From CAZYSK01 sp964649415 (GTDB lineage Bacteria > Chloroflexota > Anaerolineae > B4-G1), in NCBI GenBank assembly GCA_964649415.1, contig CAZYSK010000028.1, positions 1-64,000 of the forward strand: a DNA stretch of 64,000 nucleotides, read 5' to 3'. A program made the translations under genes and the position numbers. The notes beneath the pieces are model-generated. The model did no database searches, was not told the DNA's origin, and saw only the letters and a list, made by a program, of their open reading frames with translations. Of this stretch, positions 23,482-33,500 are shown piece by piece. Numbering within the stretch: the first letter of the stretch is position 1; every line of letters begins with the position of its first letter.

Positions 23482-25563
23482 ATGCTAGCATCTCAGACTT
23501 GGGTGATCGCGTCTCTTGTAGCAGGGCTGGTGTCTGTCGGAGTCGCGATCTGGTTGTACAACTGGGTGAACCGTCAGGACCCCGGATCGGAGAGAGCACA
23601 GGAAGTCGCTTCCTGGATTCGTGAGGGGGCTAAGTCCTATCTGCGCCGGCTTTATCTGGCGCTCACGCTCGTGGCTGTCGCGCTGGGTGTCATTATAGCA
23701 GTTGTGTTCAGCTTCGACATCGAGAACCTGGGCTTGGGTGCGGTGGCCGTCAACCCGGCGCGGGGAATCACGATGGCGATAGCTTTTGTGGTCGGAGCCG
23801 TATGCTCTGCGATAGCTGGCTACATGGGTATGAGCGTCGCCGTCTCTGCCAACGTGAGGAGTGCAGTCGCGGCCAACGAGAGCATCAGCCGCTCCTTCAA
23901 AGTGGCCTTCTACGCCGGTGCGGTGATGGGTTTGGCCATGGTGGGTTTGGCCATTATCGGCATGGGTACCATTTACCTCTTCACGGCCGATCCGGAGATC
24001 ATCCTGGGCTTCAGCTTTGGCGCGTCGGCGTTGGCCCTGTTGGCCAAGGCAGGCGGTGGGATCTACACCAAGACGGCCGACATCGCGGCTGACCTGGTGG
24101 GCAAGGTCGAGATCGGCATTCCTGAGGACGATCCTCGTAACCCTGCCGTCGTCGCGGACAATGTCGGGGACAACGTCGGTGACGTCGCCGGCATGGGAGC
24201 GGACATCTTCGATAGCTACGTGGCCAGTACCGTGGCCGCCATGCTCTTGGGTGCCTCGTTGTTCGCTGACGGGCCGCTTCAAGAGAGATATGTGTTGTTC
24301 CCTTTGATTCTGTGCATGCTGGGCATCGTCGCTTCGCTCATCGGTATCCAGTTCGTGCGCGTAGGGAAGAGCGGCAAGCCGGGCAAGGCGCTTAACAACG
24401 GCACGATCATCACCTGTGCCATCTTCGCCGTCCTGGTCGCTGCTGTCGTGTTGTTGGGCGATTACAGCCTTGGCGTGCTCTGGCCCACGCTGGCAGGGCT
24501 CGTCACGGGCGTCGTGATCGGCTTCACGTCTGACTACTACACGTCTTCCGATTTCCGTCCGGTGATTGAGACCGCCCGCGTCTCTGGCTCCGGCGCGGCT
24601 ATCAATATCATCACCGGGTTCAGCTATGGCCTGGTCAGCATCGTCCCTTCGGTCGTGGGGATCGTCGCGGCGACGTTGCTCTCCTACTACCTGGCAGAGG
24701 CCTCCGGGATCGCCGGCATCTATGGCGTGGGCATCAGCGCCGTGGGTATGTTGGCCGTCAGTGGCATGATCGTATCCTCCGACGCTTATGGGCCCATCGT
24801 GGACAACGCCCGGGGTATCGCGGAAATGGCCGGTATGCCACAGGAAGTCATCGATACGACGGACGTGCTCGATGCGGCTGGCAACACGGCCAAGGCGATC
24901 ACCAAGGGCTTCGCCATCAGTGCCGCCGCCCTCACCGTTCTGGCGCTCTTTGCCGCCTACGCGGAGGTGGTGGAAGCCAGGGGCGTGGCGTTGAGCATCA
25001 GCCTGCGGCATCCTGTCGTCGTCGCCGGCGTCCTGCTGGGTGCCGCGACGCCGCCGCTGTTCAGCGCGCTGACGATGCTGTCGGTCACCCACAATGCCTT
25101 CGACATGATCGAGGAGATCCGCCGTCAGTTCAGGGAACGCCCTGGCATCCTGGCGGGCACGGAGAACCCGGACTACGCGACCTGCGTGGGCCTGGCTGCC
25201 CAGGGGGCACTGGCGTCGCTCGTGGTGCCGGCTTTCTTGGCCATGGTGCTCCCCGTGCTGGTCGGCATCGTCCTGGGACCTGAGGCACTGGGCGGATTCC
25301 TCGGAGGGAGCATATTCACCGGCGTCATCTTCGCGCTACTGATGTCTAATGCGGGCGGCCTGTGGGACAACGCCAAGAAGTTCATCGAGTCGGGGGAACA
25401 TGGTGGCCCGGGTTCCGACGCCCACAAGGCCAGTGTCGTCGGTGACACCGTCGGTGATCCATTCAAGGACACGGCCGGCCCGTCTCTGAACACGCTCATC
25501 ACCGTGATGTCGCTGGTGTCGTCGCTGTTCGCCCCGATCATCGCGGCCTTCCATCTGTTCTAG
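23482..25563 (+). CDS. hppA: Membrane-bound H+-translocating pyrophosphatase, K+-independent type
   Basis: A 693-residue integral membrane pump of about 16 helices that couples pyrophosphate hydrolysis to ion transport. The substrate site is clear: DLVGKVEIGIPEDDPRNPAV with DNVGDNVGDVAGMGADIFDS (about residues 206-250), and GDTVGDPFKDTAGPSLN near the end. The subtype position reads GNTAKAITKGFAI, with Lys471 and Thr474. In characterised enzymes Lys/Thr here marks K+-independent H+ pumps, and Ala/Gly marks K+-dependent ones. A fitting role is energy conservation in an anaerobe. It is followed by a strong terminator hairpin. Confidence 0.95.
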   Translation: MLASQTWVIASLVAGLVSVGVAIWLYNWVNRQDPGSERAQEVASWIREGAKSYLRRLYLALTLVAVALGVIIAVVFSFDIENLGLGAVAVNPARGITMAIAFVVGAVCSAIAGYMGMSVAVSANVRSAVAANESISRSFKVAFYAGAVMGLAMVGLAIIGMGTIYLFTADPEIILGFSFGASALALLAKAGGGIYTKTADIAADLVGKVEIGIPEDDPRNPAVVADNVGDNVGDVAGMGADIFDSYVASTVAAMLLGASLFADGPLQERYVLFPLILCMLGIVASLIGIQFVRVGKSGKPGKALNNGTIITCAIFAVLVAAVVLLGDYSLGVLWPTLAGLVTGVVIGFTSDYYTSSDFRPVIETARVSGSGAAINIITGFSYGLVSIVPSVVGIVAATLLSYYLAEASGIAGIYGVGISAVGMLAVSGMIVSSDAYGPIVDNARGIAEMAGMPQEVIDTTDVLDAAGNTAKAITKGFAISAAALTVLALFAAYAEVVEARGVALSISLRHPVVVAGVLLGAATPPLFSALTMLSVTHNAFDMIEEIRRQFRERPGILAGTENPDYATCVGLAAQGALASLVVPAFLAMVLPVLVGIVLGPEALGGFLGGSIFTGVIFALLMSNAGGLWDNAKKFIESGEHGGPGSDAHKASVVGDTVGDPFKDTAGPSLNTLITVMSLVSSLFAPIIAAFHLF

Positions 25564-25618
25564 CGTGTATCCGTTCTAGAACGAGCGGCCTGGTTGTCAG
25601 AAGAGAAATCAGTTTCTC

Positions 25619-25650
25619 GAACCCGAAGGGCTCTCAGGCCCTTCGGGTTC
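25619..25650. terminator. Strong hairpin terminator between hppA and the convergent HD gene
   Basis: GAACCCGAAGGGC (25619-25631), loop TCTCAG, GCCCTTCGGGTTC (25638-25650): 13 perfect pairs, then TTGTTG. It lies between convergent genes, so it can end transcripts from both sides, more strongly on the plus strand. Confidence 0.88.
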
Positions 25651-25661
25651 TTGTTGTGGCC

Positions 25662-26249
25662 TCAAGTTGCCGCCAGTTGGCCATTCAGGCCAATCTCGCT
25701 TGCGACGCCTTTCATCGCGTCCAGCACGACGCCTACGTGCTCCCACAGCTCGACGCCCAGTGATGCGGCCCCTTGCTCGATCTCCGCGCGGTCTACCGCG
25801 GCCGCGAAAGCCTTGTCCTTCCACTTCTTGCGCACCGACTTGATCTTCACGTCTCGTACGTCCTTGGACGGACGGACGAGCGTGACGGCCACCAGGAAGC
25901 CGGTGAGTTCGTCAACCGCGTGCAGCGTCTTGGCCATCAGTGTGTCACGCGGCACGCCGGTTTCTCCGTGTGAGAGCACCGCGTTGACGATCTCCTCGGA
26001 GTATCCCTTCTCGCGCAGGATGCGTCCCCCGGCGTATGGATGTTCCTCCGGGAAGCGATCGTATTCAAAGTCGTGCACGAGACCGATCGCGCCCCACACG
26101 TCCTCGTCCTGGCCAAAACGAGCGGCGTAGGCGCGCATCGCAGCTTCCACGGCCAGCATGTGGCGGACGTGGTTCTCGGTGCTGCCAAACTCCTGGACCA
26201 AAGCCCAGGCTTCTTCCCGCGTTATCGTGTTCTTCGTGGCAGGTGCCAT
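25662..26249 (-). CDS. HD-domain hydrolase family protein
   Basis: A 195-residue metal-dependent HD-domain protein. It has STENHVRHMLAVEAAMRAYA, WGAIGLVHDFEYDRFPEEHP (the HD pair), and VLSHGETG and ELTGFLVAVTLVRP downstream. This short stand-alone type (often annotated HDIG) hydrolyses unknown phosphate esters. ATG 26249 follows AGGAGAGAACT; an upstream frame extension has no ribosome site and is left out. It converges on hppA across the shared terminator. Confidence 0.83.
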   Translation of the reverse strand: MAPATKNTITREEAWALVQEFGSTENHVRHMLAVEAAMRAYAARFGQDEDVWGAIGLVHDFEYDRFPEEHPYAGGRILREKGYSEEIVNAVLSHGETGVPRDTLMAKTLHAVDELTGFLVAVTLVRPSKDVRDVKIKSVRKKWKDKAFAAAVDRAEIEQGAASLGVELWEHVGVVLDAMKGVASEIGLNGQLAAT

Positions 26250-26324
26250 AGTTCTCTCCTGTAATAGGGTGGCGCAGCAGCGGCTCCACTTGTCAGATAG
26301 GGGTGCGGAGCGGCTCCAGTGCCA

Positions 26325-26348
26325 GGGCACGTTACCGTGCCCCTACGG
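26325..26348. repeat. GGGCACG-loop-CGTGCCC palindrome (GGGCGCGG family)
   Basis: Arms 26325-26331 and 26336-26342 with 3' flank CTACGG. Compared with GGGCGCGG-CCGCGCCC copies elsewhere, the arms carry compensated changes (A for G with T for C). It is in the gap between the HD and universal stress genes. Confidence 0.65.
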
Positions 26349-26405
26349 ATATGGGTCGCAGTGGGGTCATTGTACCAGTCACTCGGGCAAAGAGCAAATT
26401 CTTGT

Positions 26406-26434
26406 TTGACATCCTCTGTCGCCCGATGTATACT
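26406..26434 (+). promoter_or_regulatory. Promoter of the universal stress protein gene
   Basis: TTGACA (26406-26411) and TATACT (26429-26434), spacer 17. The leader of about 170 bases contains a hairpin ACCCACTC...GAGTGGGT (about 26483-26511), without a T-run after it. Confidence 0.8.
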
Positions 26435-26610
26435 GCAATCACGATCTGCAAACTAAGTGCGTCTATCGCCAGTCGGACCGCACCCACTCAGTAGTCAGCG
26501 AGGAGTGGGTCCCTTATGGCGTTCTGAGACCGCATTGTTGCTCCCAATGTGCTTGCGCTGCAAGACGCGGCTCCGTTCGATCCGAGGATCGGAAGGGAGG
26601 ATTGGGAACC

Positions 26611-27567
26611 ATGCTGAAACACGTACTCGTTCCTCTGGATGGGTCTCCCTTGGCTGAGTGTGTGCTGCCGCACGTGGTGGCGCTGGCCCGCGCTCTGGAT
26701 GCCCGGGTCACGCTGCTGCGGGTCCTGGAGCCCCCGTCTGCGGCCGGGCGGATTGGGTCTGTTGACCCCCTGGGGTGGTATATCACCGAGGCCGAGAGCA
26801 AGGTCTACCTCGACGGGTGGACCGGGCGCTTGCATAAAACCGGCCTGCGCGTGGAGAGTGTGCTCTTGGAGGGACAGGCGGCGGGCCGTATCGTTGAGTT
26901 CGTGCACGCAAATGACGTTGATCTGATTGTGCTCAGTAGCCATGGGCGCAGCGGCCTGAGCGGCTGGAACGTTAGCAGCATCGTTCAAAAGATCATCATG
27001 CGGGCCTACGCTCCGGTCATGATCGTCCGTGCCTACCAGGCCGCATCCGTCGATTTGACGTCTTTGAGCTACAAGCGTATGTTGGTTCCTCTGGACTGTT
27101 CGCAGCGAGCCGAGTGCGTTTTGCCGGTGGCGACCGCGCTTGCTCGTTTCTTTGGGGCGCAGCTCCTGGTGGCGCACGTGGTGCGCAGGCCGGAGATCAT
27201 CTGTCGGGTGCCCCTCACGCGACAGGAGGTCGGATTGACGGAACGGCTCACGGAGCGCAATCGCGAGGAGGCGAGCAAGTACTTGGAGCAACTGCAATCG
27301 CGCCTGGACGTGGATGTGCGGACTATCTTGCTCGTCGGCGATAGCTCTGCGACAGCGTTGCACGACGTCGTGGAGCAGGAGGGCGTGGATATCGTCCTAT
27401 TGAGCGCTCACGGCCGTTCTGGCAGCACCAAGTGGCCCTATGGAAGCACAGTGGTCAATTTCATCGGCTATGGCACAACGCCGTTGTTCGTCATGCAAGA
27501 TCTCTCGCCGGAGGAAGTGGAGCACACGCAGGCTGAGATGCTGGCGCGAGAGCACAAGGGGCACTAG
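26611..27567 (+). CDS. Tandem UspA-domain universal stress protein
   Basis: A 318-residue protein with two UspA domains (about residues 1-145 and 155-305). Each starts with a strand LVPLDGS or LVPLDCS. Domain 1 has VDLIVLSSHGRSGLSGWNVS, the G-2x-G-9x-G(S/T) ATP-binding motif; domain 2 has the related VDIVLLSAHGRSGSTKWPYG. ATG 26611 is preferred, 10 bases after GGGAGG; TTG 26602 is possible. The glucan synthase gene begins 3 bases after its stop, so the two are probably co-expressed, possibly as a stress response. Confidence 0.92.
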   Translation: MLKHVLVPLDGSPLAECVLPHVVALARALDARVTLLRVLEPPSAAGRIGSVDPLGWYITEAESKVYLDGWTGRLHKTGLRVESVLLEGQAAGRIVEFVHANDVDLIVLSSHGRSGLSGWNVSSIVQKIIMRAYAPVMIVRAYQAASVDLTSLSYKRMLVPLDCSQRAECVLPVATALARFFGAQLLVAHVVRRPEIICRVPLTRQEVGLTERLTERNREEASKYLEQLQSRLDVDVRTILLVGDSSATALHDVVEQEGVDIVLLSAHGRSGSTKWPYGSTVVNFIGYGTTPLFVMQDLSPEEVEHTQAEMLAREHKGH

Positions 27568-27570
27568 ATC

Positions 27571-30500
27571 ATGCTTGGAACACGGCCTGACCCAGGTGCG
27601 CCGGCACCGGATCAGCTCGACGACCTGGCACGCCGGTTGGCTGCGAGCCACGAACTCAGCAGTCAACGGGGTTGTAGGCCGATTCTCCTGGACAGTCTCG
27701 AAGGGCATGAGGCTTTCCTGCGTGATGCCCACCGGTATTTCGCCGGTGCGTTTGAGGTGCAACTTGCCCTCTCGTACGCGGCCGAGTGGCTGCTGGACAA
27801 CTTCTACGTCGTGGAGCGCTCGCTGCGCCGGATACGTGACGATCTGCCCCGGGGCTACCACTGCCGGCTGCCTGTCCTGGAGACCACTGATCTCAGAGGA
27901 TATCCCCGCGTATACGCGGTGGCTCTGGGTATCTTTGGCGATGCCCACAATCGGCTTGACGTAGAACGCGTACGGCGTTTCGTCGAGGCATACCAGCAGG
28001 TCTCGCCGCTGACGATAGGGGAACTGTGGGCATTGCCGACCATGCTCCACCTTGTGATCGTGGAGAACCTGAGCCGGGTGGCTGCTCGCATCATGGAGGC
28101 TCAGCAGGGCGGGGAGGGCGCCCCGCTGTCTGGCAGGCTGGACGAGGCGGACGTTAATCGCGCGTCCGCGGAGGACTCAGCCGCCGTCTCCAACTGCATA
28201 CTCAGCCTGCGGATGCTGGAGAACCACGACTGGCAGGAGTTCTTCGAGCGCGTCAGCCGTGTAGAGCAGGTGCTGCGCCGCGATCCAGCGGGTGTCTACG
28301 CCCGCATGGATTTCGATACCCGCGATCGCTATCGGGACGCGGTTGAGGATTTGGCGCGACAGATGCAGACGTTGACCGAGGACCCGCCATGGAGCGAGGA
28401 GGACGTGGCGCAAGAGGCGGTCAATCTGGCCCGGGATGCTATGGAGAGGGAAACCGGGCGTCGGTCCTGTGCTTCGCACGTCGGCTTCTTCCTCGTGGAT
28501 GCGGGGCGCGCGCAATTGGAGGATCGCCTGGGCTATCATGCGCCTTGGGGCGAGTCCGTGCGCCGTTGGCTGCTTGGCCAGCCTGTCCCGGCGTATTTGG
28601 GTGGCATCGCCCTGGTGGCCCTGGCTATCGTGGGCGGGTTGATCTGCTACGCGGCCGCGGTTGGCGGATCTGTGGCGCAGGTACTGGCGCTAGTTGTGCT
28701 TGTCTCGTTGCCCGCCAGTGCCGTAGCGGTCGACGTCGTCAACTGGGTCGTCGCTCACGCCGTGCCCGCCCGGTTGTTGCCACGCCTGGATTTCCAGGAG
28801 GGCGTGCCGGCGGAGTGCTGCACGATGGTTGTGATCCCGGCACTGCTTAAGGGCGTCGGCGAGGTCGAATTCCTGTTGCAGCAGTTGGAGCGCCATTACC
28901 TGGGCAATGCGGACCCTAACGTGCGCTTTGCTCTGCTCAGCGATTTTGCCGATGCGCCTGAGAGGTGTGTGCCGGAGGACGGCGCGCTGCTCGATTGCCT
29001 GAAGCGGGGTGTCCGAGGTCTCAACCGGAAACACAGCCAGCGCTCTGCAGACGTCTTCTACCTGTTCCACCGCGACCGGGAGTGGAATCCCGGCGAGGGA
29101 TGCTGGATGGGTTGGGAGCGCAAGCGTGGCAAGTTGACTCAGTTCAATCGTCTGGTGCTGGACGAGGCGGGCACGATGCCAGCAGGATGCTGTGCGCGAG
29201 GCACCCTCTTAAGCGGAAGGTGGCGCTCCGTTGATGGTGCGTCGAGCGAAAACCCGTTCAGCGTGCGGATCGGGGATCCGGGTTTCTTGTCGAAGGTCAG
29301 GTATGTGATCACCTTGGACGCGGATACCGTCCTGCAGCCGGGTGACGCCTGTCGCCTCATCGGTACGCTGGCGCACCCACTGAACCAGGCAGAGTTCGAC
29401 TCTGAGGGCGGGGACGTGATCGCTGGCTATACCGTGCTGCAACCGCGTGTGGAGATTGGACCGGCCAGTGCCGGCAGGACGCCTTTTTCCCGGATTTTCG
29501 GGCAGGATTCCGGTGTGGACCTCTACACGCGGGCGGTGTCTGACGTGTACCAGGACCTGTTTGGCGAGGGCAGCTATGCAGGCAAGGGCATCTACGAGGT
29601 GGTCAGTTTCACGCGCAGCCTGGACGAGTGTATCCCCGAGAACCACTTGCTCAGTCACGATCTTTTCGAGGGAATACACGGGCGTGCTGGGCTTGTGACA
29701 GACGTCGTTGTCTATGAGGATTACCCTGTTCACTACCTGGCCTACACGCGCCGGCTACATCGCTGGGTGCGTGGCGACTGGCAATTGCTGCCCTGGCTGT
29801 TGCCCCGGGTGCCTCACGCGGGCGGCGGAACGATGCCCAATCGGCTCTCGATCCTGAGCCGTTGGAAGATAGTAGACAACCTGCGCCGCAGTCTGCTGAA
29901 GCCCGCGGTTCTGGCCTTGTTGGTCGCCGGGTGGCTGTGGTTGCCCGGCTCGACCGTGGTCTGGACGGTGGCAGGCATGCTCGTGCTGGGCGGGTCGGTC
30001 CTCACCGAAGCGCTGACCGTGCTGGTTCGGAGCGTACGGGGCGGGTCGTTGGCAGGCGCTGTGGAGTCGCTGGAGATGAGTGTCCTCCACTGGTTGTTGG
30101 CGCTGGCGTTTCTCCCTTATGAGGCATTGATCGTGCTGGATGCGATCCTGGCGACCTTGCATCGTTTGCTCATCACCCGCAAACGGTTGTTGCAGTGGAC
30201 CACTTCCGCCCACACGATTCGCCTGTTTGGCAAGGAGGCGAGGTTGGGGCTGTTGTGGAAGCGGATGGGTCTGCCGGCGATTCTGGCGCTGGCGTTGACC
30301 TGGTTGGTGTTCGTGGTCAGACCGGAGGCGCTTCTCTATGCCGTGCTGCTGTTGTTCGCCTGGGCTCAGTCCCCCTTGTTGGCGTACGTGATCAGCCTGC
30401 CCGCCACCCGCGAGCCGGCTGCGCTGTCCACCGAGCAGCGCCGGCGCCTGCGTCGCCTGGCCCGCCGGACCTGGTTCTACTTCGAGCGCTTCGTCGGACC

Positions 30501-33500
30501 AGATGAGCAGTGGTTACCCCCCGATCATTTCCAGGAGGACCCGCTGGGCATCGTCGCTCACCGGACGTCGCCCACCAACATAGGGCTGTTGCTGCTCTCT
30601 ACGATGACCGCCTACGACCTGGGCTACACGGGGCCGTTGGATCTGACGCTGCGGCTCCGTCCGACCTTTGAGACGCTGAGTCGGATGGAGCGGCACCGGG
30701 GCCACTTCCTCAACTGGTACGATACGCGCACGCTGCGGCCTCTGCCTCCCCGCTACGTGTCCACCGTGGACAGCGGCAATCTGGCGGGGTGCTTCCTGGC
30801 TCTTGAGCACGCCTTGCTGGCCATGCCGGATGCTCAGGTGTTCCGTTGGCAGCGCTGGCAGGGCTTGCTGGACACGCTGGACGTCTTGACCGACGTTGTG
30901 GTGGGTCTGCGCGATGGGGCGGCGGCCGCGCAGTTCCGCAACTACCTGGAACACATCCGCGGGCGAGTCCTGGCAGTGCGCGACACACCGGACACGTGGG
31001 GACATCTGCTGGTCGAGCTGGGTGACGTGTCCTGGCCTGAACTGGAGCGCTTGTTGATCGCGCTGGTAGAGTCGGCGCCGCATGCCCTGGAGGTGGGTAC
31101 GCTGCACGACTTGCACGTCTGGTCGGAGCGGGTGAACTACCAGCTTCTCAGCATGCGGAGCCAACTGGACATGCTGGTGCCCTGGCTGCTACCCATGAGT
31201 CAGGCACCCGCGCTGTTCACCCGGCCGCAGGCCGATGCGCGCGTTGTCGCTGCCTGGCAAGCGCTGGTTGAGGCCCTCCCGGCCACGCCGGCGCTGCGCG
31301 AGGTGCCCGCGGTGTGCAGAGCAGCGCGGGTACGACTGGATCGGCTGACGGAACTGCTGGGCGACGGGGCGCCGACCGAGGGAGGCACCCCCGCTTCAGC
31401 GGGGCGTCCGGAGTGGGCGCGGGAGGCCCGCGATTGGTGCGAACATCTGGGCCGCGAGCTGGATTCCGCCCGCATGGCGGTGGAGCCTCTCCTGATCGGC
31501 TGTCGTGACCTGGCTGCTGAAGCCGAGGCTTATTTCCAGGATATGGGCTTTCGCTTCCTGTTCGACCCGCAGGCCAAGATGTTCCACATTGGCTACAACG
31601 TGGACGCCGACAGATTGGATCCCTACTACTATGATCTGTTGGCATCCGAGGCGCGGATCGCGAGTTTCGTGGCTATCGCCAAGGGCGAGGTTCCCCGCGG
31701 TCACTGGCTGCGCCTGGGCCGGCCGTTCACCAATTGCGATGGCACGCGCGCGCTCATGTCTTGGAGCGCGACGAGTTTCGAATACCTCATGCCCCTTCTG
31801 CTGATGCGCGCCTATCAGGGCACTCTCCTGGACCACAGTTGTCGCGCTGCCGTCGCGTGCCAGATCGCCTATGGGCGTCAGAAGGGCGTGCCCTGGGGGA
31901 TCTCGGAGTCGGCCTACTATCGCTTCACCGCAGGCAGGACCTATCATTATGAAGCGTTCGGCGTGCCGGAATTGGGGTTCAAGCGGGATCTGGGCGATAG
32001 CCTGGTCGTCGCACCGTATGCCTCATTGTTGGCTTTGCCTGTGGATCCCAGGGCTGTCGTGCACAACGTGCGCCGCCTCGTCACGCTGGGTATGTTGGGC
32101 CGTTATGGTCTCTACGAGTCCATTGACTACACCCCATCGCACGTACCGACGGGGCAGAAGCACGCCATCGTGCGTTCCTTCTATGCCCATCATCAAGGGA
32201 TGATTATTACTTCGCTGGGGAACTGCCTCGGAGATGAGGCGATGGTGCGCCGTTTCCACGCGGACCTGCGCGTCCAGAATGCCGACCTGCTGTTGCGTGA
32301 GCCACTCTCCGCGGAGGTTCCCGTCGAGTTGCCGCGACCGGAGGAAGTCCGGGAGGTGCGCGAGGTCCAACCCAGCGTCTCTATCGCTCCCGCGTATGGC
32401 GTGGCAGACGCGCCGTTTCCTCAGGGGCACCTGCTGTCCAATGGGCGATACAGCGTGTTCGTCACCGCGGCCGGCGGTGGGTACAGCCGTTGGCGGGATA
32501 CAGACCTGACCCGCTGGCGGGCGGACACGACGTTGGACAACTGGGGGACCTGGATCTACGTCCGCGATCAGGAGCAGGGTGAGCTTTGGTCAGCGGGCTG
32601 CCAGCCCACCGGCGCTTCCCCGCCGGTGGATTCGGACGTGCAGTTCCACGCGCACAAGGCCGAGTATTGGCGTCGCCAGGGTGACGTTTCCCTGCGTATG
32701 GAGATCGCCGTCGCGCCGGACGACGATGTCGAAATCAGACGGATTAGTCTGGCCAACCGCGGCGGGCAGGCTCGCAGGCTGACGCTGACCAGCTATGGTG
32801 AGGTCGCGCTGGCCCCCCACGCCAGCGATCGTGCTCACCCGGCGTTCAGTAAGCTCTTCGTCGAAAGCGAGTATCTGCCGCAGGTAAATGGCCTGCTCTT
32901 TCGCCGTCGCCCTCGTTCGGCGGAGGAGCGACCGATCTATATGGTCCATCTCCTGGCTGCTGAGCCTGGGATCGACGTCACCGGTGCCTACGAGAGCGAC
33001 CGGGCGCGCTTCCTGGGCAGGGGCCGTACACCACGCCAGCCGGCCGCTCTGGACACGGAGAACGCGGACGTTGTGGACACGGCGGACATTGCGGACACTG
33101 CGGACATTGATCGTGCGTCCGTTCGTGCGCCCGTACCTGCCTCCGGCGCTATTGGTGCGACGTTGGACCCGATCATGAGCCTCAGCCAGGCAGTCGAACT
33201 GCAGGCGCGCGCCCAGGTTCAGGTGGCCTACGTTACGTTGGTGGCCGAGTCGCGCGAGGATGCCATCTCACTGGCGCAGCGCTATCAGGACTGGCTCAGC
33301 ATCAGGCACGCGCTTGAACAGGCCCTCGCCCACAGCAACCTCGATCTGCGGCGGCTCAACCTGGGTTCGGCGCAGTTGGAGCGGATCCACAGCTTGCTCT
33401 CGGCCCTCCACTATCCCTGTTCCGCGCTACGCGCTGCGCCCGAGACGCTGGCGGCGAACACCAGGGGCCAGTCCGGTCTGTGGACGTACGGGATCTCCGG

